Shown here: one piece after another, positions 58,985-64,000 of the stretch
How positions within the stretch are numbered: the first letter of the stretch is position 1
How the letters are laid out: each line of letters begins with the position of its first letter
Source: Eutypa lata
Taxonomy: Eukaryota > Ascomycota > Sordariomycetes > Xylariales > Diatrypaceae
NCBI GenBank assembly: GCA_022661535.1
Contig: JAKULF010000011.1
Location: forward strand, 2,356,001-2,420,000
Length of the DNA stretch: 64,000 nucleotides
Direction: 5' to 3'
The notes under the pieces: model-generated
Databases searched by the model: none
Told to the model about the DNA's origin: nothing
What the model saw: the letters and a program-made list of their open reading frames with translations, nothing else
Position numbers and translations under genes: made by a program

Positions 58985-59935
58985 TGGTAATTTTCGACTT
59001 ATTAATTATTCGCAATTTATATTCTTTTTATAAAGTAATTCGTAATAAAGCGAAAATAAATTCGATAAGTTTTAAAATTAAAATATAATTAAATTATAAA
59101 TTAATAAATATATAAAAATTTTTATATTTTTTTTAAAGTTAAATTAAAGTTATACGAATTTAAAATTAATAAATTACTTTATAAAAATTACTTTATAAAA
59201 TTACGTTTAAATGTTTTTTTAATTAATATATTATAATTATTTATCGTATTATTAAAATTATAACTTTAAAAGTTTTTATTATATAAAATTACTTATAAAT
59301 AACTTCGTTTAAATAATTAAAACGATAATAATAATATATTAATATAATAACTTTTCGAATAAATAAATTTCGAAACGTTTTTTAAATTAATATATTATTA
59401 TTATTATTTTAATTATTTAATAAAAAATCGTTTAAAAATAATATTATATAAAAAATACTTAAAACGTTATAATTTTTTTAATTAAAATAATAATAATAAT
59501 ATATTAATTTAATAACTTTTTAAACGAATATTTATTAAAACGCTTTTTAAATTAATATATTATTATTATTATTTTAATTAAAAAAATTATAATACTTTAA
59601 ATATCTTTTATATAATATTACTTTTAAATAATCCTTTATTAAATAATTAAAGTAATAATAATAATATATTAACTTAAAAAGCATTTTAATAAAAATAAAG
59701 CGAATAAATAACGAAATTCGACTTTTTACTTAAAGATAAAAACTTTCCTTTAAGTTATATAAATAAATATATATATATTCGTAAATCGTATTTAATTTCG
59801 AATTTAATCGTATATTTTATTTATTTATACGTATTTTATATAATTTATTATTAAAGATTAAAAAAATAATGTTATTTTTTTGTTTTATATAAAATCGGCC
59901 ATTTTTACATTTAACTACTTTAAAATCACTAAATA
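58985..59935. repeat. AT-rich block with CpA depletion (repeat-induced point mutation-like)
   Basis: About 950 bases are almost only A and T. The few C residues are nearly all in CG or CT, and CA is almost absent; repeat-induced point mutation in ascomycetes leaves this pattern. The original repeat cannot be recognised. Several long palindromic TAATAATAATATATTA stretches recur at 59240-59680. Confidence 0.75.
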
Positions 59936-59938
59936 AAA

Positions 59939-60089
59939 TCAGACCTCTTTCCGTAAGCTTTAAGGTTTTGTAAGTCTTCTTTCCGTATTAGGCTTAGTGG
60001 GTACATTGGGTACGGGACCACTAGCCGCAGCGCAGCTGCTGCACCGCCCTAGCTGCGGTGGCGTAGCCACCTTACGGAGAGAGGCCTGA
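59939..60089. mobile_element. 151-bp inverted-repeat element (MITE-like)
   Basis: The ends form a 19-base terminal inverted repeat: TCAGACCTCTTTCCGTAAG at 59939-59957 and, on the reverse strand, TCAGGCCTCTCTCCGTAAG at 60071-60089, matching at 17 of 19. Both differences are C/T-type transitions. The interior is GC-rich and can itself pair (GCAGCGCAGCTGCTGC; GCGGTGGCGTAGCCACC). No coding capacity. The right end recurs at 34267-34308 and an interior piece at 33352-33369. No clear target-site duplication was seen. Confidence 0.6.
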
Positions 60090-62449
60090 GTGATGAGGCA
60101 AGCCCTACCCCGCAAAACCCCGGACCAACCCCCCTGAAGGTCAAGCCTCTTAGCGTCCTTGGGCCATCTTATCGATTCGCGGGGTTACCAATCTACCATT
60201 GTTTCTACCAGATGTTCTCTATTGTGAATGGACGAGGGCTCGGCATATTTCTTCTTTCGGAAACCTACATATTCGTTTTCGCTTTCCTAGCCCAGGAAAA
60301 TCTTACAAATCTGGGCAGCTCCCTTAGCTTAGGCATAGCCACATAGCCGCTGCTTCCCCTCCAGCTGCATTATGATGTATTGCAAGAGCTTATATGATCT
60401 CCAGGGGTCGTAGACTGCACGTAGTGCGTAAGTCGGCAGAGTGTTCATGGTTGTACTGTTTGCTTACGTATAGCTTAATAGGCAACAAGTCTGTCTGCCC
60501 GTGAACTGCTTGTTAGTTCGGATAGAGCGGATAATTCCCTTGCATAGAGCCATCCGACTTGGAGTATACTATTCACAATGGAATGCGGTAAACTGAGAGC
60601 GTTATATATTACCATAACTCATATTATTAGACCCGATCAATACCCTAACTAGTAAGGGGGTTGAGTCTCTAGCACCGAAACGATATTAACTTTCGTCATT
60701 CCAAGACCGAAAGCACACATTAGTGAACATAATAGGAAAAGCTTGCTAGATCGGTTTAGATTAGGTTCGATTTCATGTAGTTATAAGCTGATAAGTTCCA
60801 GTAATACCTTAAAAATATTTAACTACTAGTAATGCGGAACATCGTTCCGGAGTGGCTCACACTCAAAGGTCGGTAATATGTTCTAATTTCTTCTAATAAT
60901 ACATTCATAAATCTAGGCTATTAAGTATATTAGTAAATACTTTCTGATACCATTTAATGAGCATTTTGTTTTTGTATAATTAAAAAGCTACTAAAGGTCT
61001 TTAACGTCCTAGTCAACTTTTACCTCCGGGTCAAGGTGAAGAGTTAAGTTAATAAATAATTTTCGTCAAAACTTAAGGCAAGTAAGAAAAAGAAGTATAC
61101 GTTAACGAAAGTCCCAATTCAAGGTTAAGTGCATAGGTGTATTTTAAGCACTATTTGCCGGTGTTTATATACATGAAAGGATATAAATTAATTACAAGAT
61201 TTTATTCGAGATTAATATTGCGTTTAGGGTTATTGTAAAGAAGCTAACGTGTTTTACATTCTTATACATTCACTTCTTTAAACATAATTAAGCCCTTGAT
61301 ATGTTATCCTAGCCCTTGAAAAATATTATTAATAATTATCTTTAAGTGACAGAGATTCATTGTGACTGCCGAACGCCTTTAGTTCTCCCAAGATCTCACC
61401 TTTTCCACTTAAGCTCTACCATTCTTAGGTGTATAATAAGATATAGATATCAGTTGGTATAATATCCCCACCCTAGTCGCACCTCCTTTTCATCTTAATT
61501 TCATATTTGCCGATTAGTATACTCATTGCTGGTGAACTTTTAATAACGTGTTGTACACACAGCATATTATTAGTATTTATTTTCTAGAATTATAGTTAAA
61601 AGGTTGAATAGAGCTATAATAATGTGTTTCTAGATAGGAGGTGAAAGGGGATTGTATCCCTTTTACGCAAGTACAGGCATCTTAGTTAGATATAATGCCG
61701 GGGACTACATGATCCGGAAACATTATATTATATCTCTTAGTTTAAGGAAGCGCAAACATTAGCTTCAGGTAATAAGAATGTCTTATGCCACGACTAATAT
61801 TTTAGAGTTTAAGGACAAACATGCCTTATTTTAAAATCGAAGGACTTGATATCTGATATCGGTTCACAGGCCGAGAAGGCCCTTTCTTTTCTTTTTCTTT
61901 TTTCGTCTGTTTTGCCCTTGGGAGTATCCTGGGGACGAGCTAAGTAGTGTAAATAACAATCGTATTAAATTGCATAGCAATAGACAACGCTCAAAAGAAT
62001 CACACCCGGGGAAGGAAGGTTAACGCAGTTTTTAATCTCTTGCCAGATCTGACAGGAGCACGACTAGCTAGTCTTTCCTCGGTCACCCTTAACCCCATCA
62101 TCAACTCGATCGTTTTGGGCTTAGAGCGCTTGGTAGTGAACGTTTAAATCATGATTTTCGGAACAGTACCCGTCGAGTATGTCCATCCCCCGTCGTTTTC
62201 TTTCAAGTATCCCAACAGCACTATAAAGGCGACGATTTCGCCCCGAACAGTTACAAGACCTATTCGAACAGTTGCAAGCACTAGCACGGTTGTAGCAACC
62301 TGTCTCCCGTTGACTGCATGCTGGTGTCTTACGATACCAACATCAGCTAGAGCGCTGAAAACACTACCCACCACCGACACCTATGACCACTACATTCATC
62401 TTCGTCTTTGCGCTTCTTAAGACGGCCCTTATTTGAATAAGAATAGTGC
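60090..62449. other. Gene-free repeat-like region
   Basis: AT-rich without extreme CpA loss; stops in all frames. The ORF pair at 62144-62420 has no recognisable features. Confidence 0.5.
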
Positions 62450-62910
62450 TCTGTATCTCAATATGGATCTCTTGGCCGACGCCAACGCCCTACAACAACC
62501 AGGGGTTCGAACGGCTTGGGTTCCTTAACGAGCAGTGCTACTTCTCAGGATAGGGGCACAGCCGGTTAGTTCAACCTGGCTTTCTACGACGACAATGCCC
62601 GACCATGTGCGCCTAGCATCAATCGTTAACGATATCTACAAGCTGTGCTAGCAACAGAACACGGTGTACGGTATCAGCGGCATCAGCAGCAGCAGTCTGG
62701 TTTTCAGCTACCACTTAGTGCTGAGCTATAGGTGCTATCGGTTTGCGCAGGCCCAGTTCGACGCCGTCTTCCCGAACTCTAATAGTTATGGTCGGCTCGT
62801 CTTGCCTTGTACAGCGCTGCTACTGCGATTGCGCCAGAAATGCAGAGTTCCTGCCCTGAAGGTCGATTGCTCGATAACTAAAGGAGGGGAAAGATTTCAC
62901 CGGTCGTAGA
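62450..62910 (+). pseudogene. Decayed ORF of unknown family
   Basis: A GC-richer patch in AT-rich DNA reads as protein in shifting frames: PYNNQGFERLGFLNEQCYFSG up to a TAG, then FNLAFYDDNARPCAPSINR up to TAA in another frame, then YGISGISSSSLVFSYHLVL and 81 residues in a third (62664-62909). Several of the stops are TAG or TAA where C-to-T changes in CAG or CAA would explain them. I do not recognise the family. Confidence 0.35.
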
Positions 62911-63504
62911 GCGGACGGCTGGGGAAATGTCTCGGGAATTGTTAGTATGAGACAGGATTAATGTCCACGTGTTGAACAACTGTTATGTCTTAGCGTCAGG
63001 GGTAGTAGAAGTAAGTCACTTGAGTTGGAAAATATTGACGGCCTGTTCTAACCAATACCTAAGGATAATTAGGGAAGCTGTTTCACTAGGCGGCGTTTGA
63101 ACATTCGTAAGTGCGGGCCCGACACGAGGTTATCTTATGCATCTAGAAGATAAAATGATTTTTACACTATGAATACTTGAATTATACACACAATTTTAAG
63201 GGGCAAACCGCAAGATGCTGCTATAGCGGGATATAAAGGAAGTCTAGAGGTAGTTACCCACTGCTAATCCACAAGAGGTACTCTTTCTTTCTAACTTGAA
63301 AGGTTGTAAAATTATATACCGATAAATAAAAGAGATGCTGTATTAGATTATTAAATTAATATTTATTCACGTGAGTATATTATAAGTATCCATAAACATC
63401 GAAGGTGAGCGATATCGTCACTACGTACAATACATATTTAACAATGTAAGTGGGTCACATGATTCGGTTATTAAATAAATCTTTCCACTACTTAGCTTAA
63501 CAAA
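62911..63504. other. Intergenic, no supported gene
   Basis: AT-rich transition to the final block. Nothing identified. Confidence 0.5.
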
Positions 63505-64000
63505 GAAATATTTAAAGAATATAATTACAATTATACTTTCATTTTTATTTTATTATTATAATACTTTTATTAATAATAAAAATAAAATTTAAATAATTAA
63601 ATTTTACGAATTACTTTAAAAATTCATTTTATTATTTAAAAATTAAATAAAATATTTATATTTTAATTGCTTTTTAATTATTTAAAAAAATATTAAAATT
63701 ATTATTTTTATTTTCGTATTAAATTTTTTAATTTTATACGATTTCCTTAATTAATTAAATTAATTTATATTTTAAATTAATCGAAAATTATATTTATTTA
63801 TTTTTTTATTTTTTTATTAAAAAATTTATTATTTTAAAATAATTAAAAGTTATTTATATATTTAATTATTACGATACGAAAAAACGAAAAAAAGTTAAGA
63901 AAATTCTTTTTTTTTTAAAATAAAACGTATTTATTATAAGCAAAAATTAAATTTTTAATTTAAGTTTTTTCCTTTTAACATTAATTTACGTTACTTTAAA
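63505..64000. repeat. Second AT-rich CpA-depleted block (runs off the window)
   Basis: Same composition as 58985-59935: long A/T runs with C mostly in CG or CT. It continues past the window end. The two blocks bracket the region 59.9-63.5 kb, suggesting a repeat-rich or heterochromatic border. Confidence 0.7.

Noticed and set aside
1..64000. CRISPR array, rRNA operon or bacterial-type operon structure
   Set aside because: No regularly spaced identical repeats, rRNA core motifs or ribosome-binding sites. The window is eukaryotic.

Overview
The window is nuclear DNA of a filamentous ascomycete. Genes are split by short introns (about 50 to 210 bases) with GTRAGT-type donors. The families are typical of Pezizomycotina: Zn2Cys6 regulator, GH76 Dfg5/Dcw1 enzyme, Pth11-type receptor fragment, CorA-like transporter and secreted carboxylesterases. 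AT-rich blocks nearly devoid of CpA look like repeat-induced point mutation. The many ACCT/AGGT tetranucleotide runs would fit a sordariomycete such as a member of Xylariales, but that placement is inference. No rRNA, tRNA or CRISPR was recognised.

Layout. 1-7.4 kb: the 3' part of an ING-family PHD-finger gene and an F-box/leucine-rich-repeat gene. 7.4-15.4 kb: gene-poor, with two decayed paralogous genes for small membrane proteins, a GC-rich island and a 1.4-kb tract whose plus strand is almost free of C. 15.5-24.8 kb: accessory genes, namely a secreted histidine acid phosphatase, a gene for a ribosome-inactivating protein (rRNA N-glycosidase fold) with two C2-like C-terminal repeats, two relics, a tiny eight-cysteine secreted protein and a broken short-chain dehydrogenase. 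25-28.3 kb: a truncated Pth11-type receptor and a complete five-exon GH76 gene. 28.3-37.1 kb: mostly non-coding, with one hypothetical ORF, a standalone RNase H gene and a possible Kex2-processed peptide precursor.

37.4-49.4 kb holds a compact group that could act together: a frameshifted carboxylesterase, a Zn2Cys6 regulator divergent from a flavin monooxygenase, a sugar-type MFS transporter and a drug:H+ antiporter-type MFS transporter. A CGG-N6-CCG site lies between regulator and monooxygenase. 50.2-57.8 kb: a CorA-like transporter gene with an apparent in-frame stop, a GPI-type aspartic-protease-like gene lacking a normal catalytic pair, and an intact secreted carboxylesterase. From 59 kb the sequence becomes repeat-derived: AT-rich blocks, a 151-bp inverted-repeat element and a relic ORF.

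Exon boundaries were set by hand from splice consensus, reading phase and remembered family patterns. No database search or expression data were available. Repeat-induced point mutation is always written in full, to avoid confusion with ribosome-inactivating protein.
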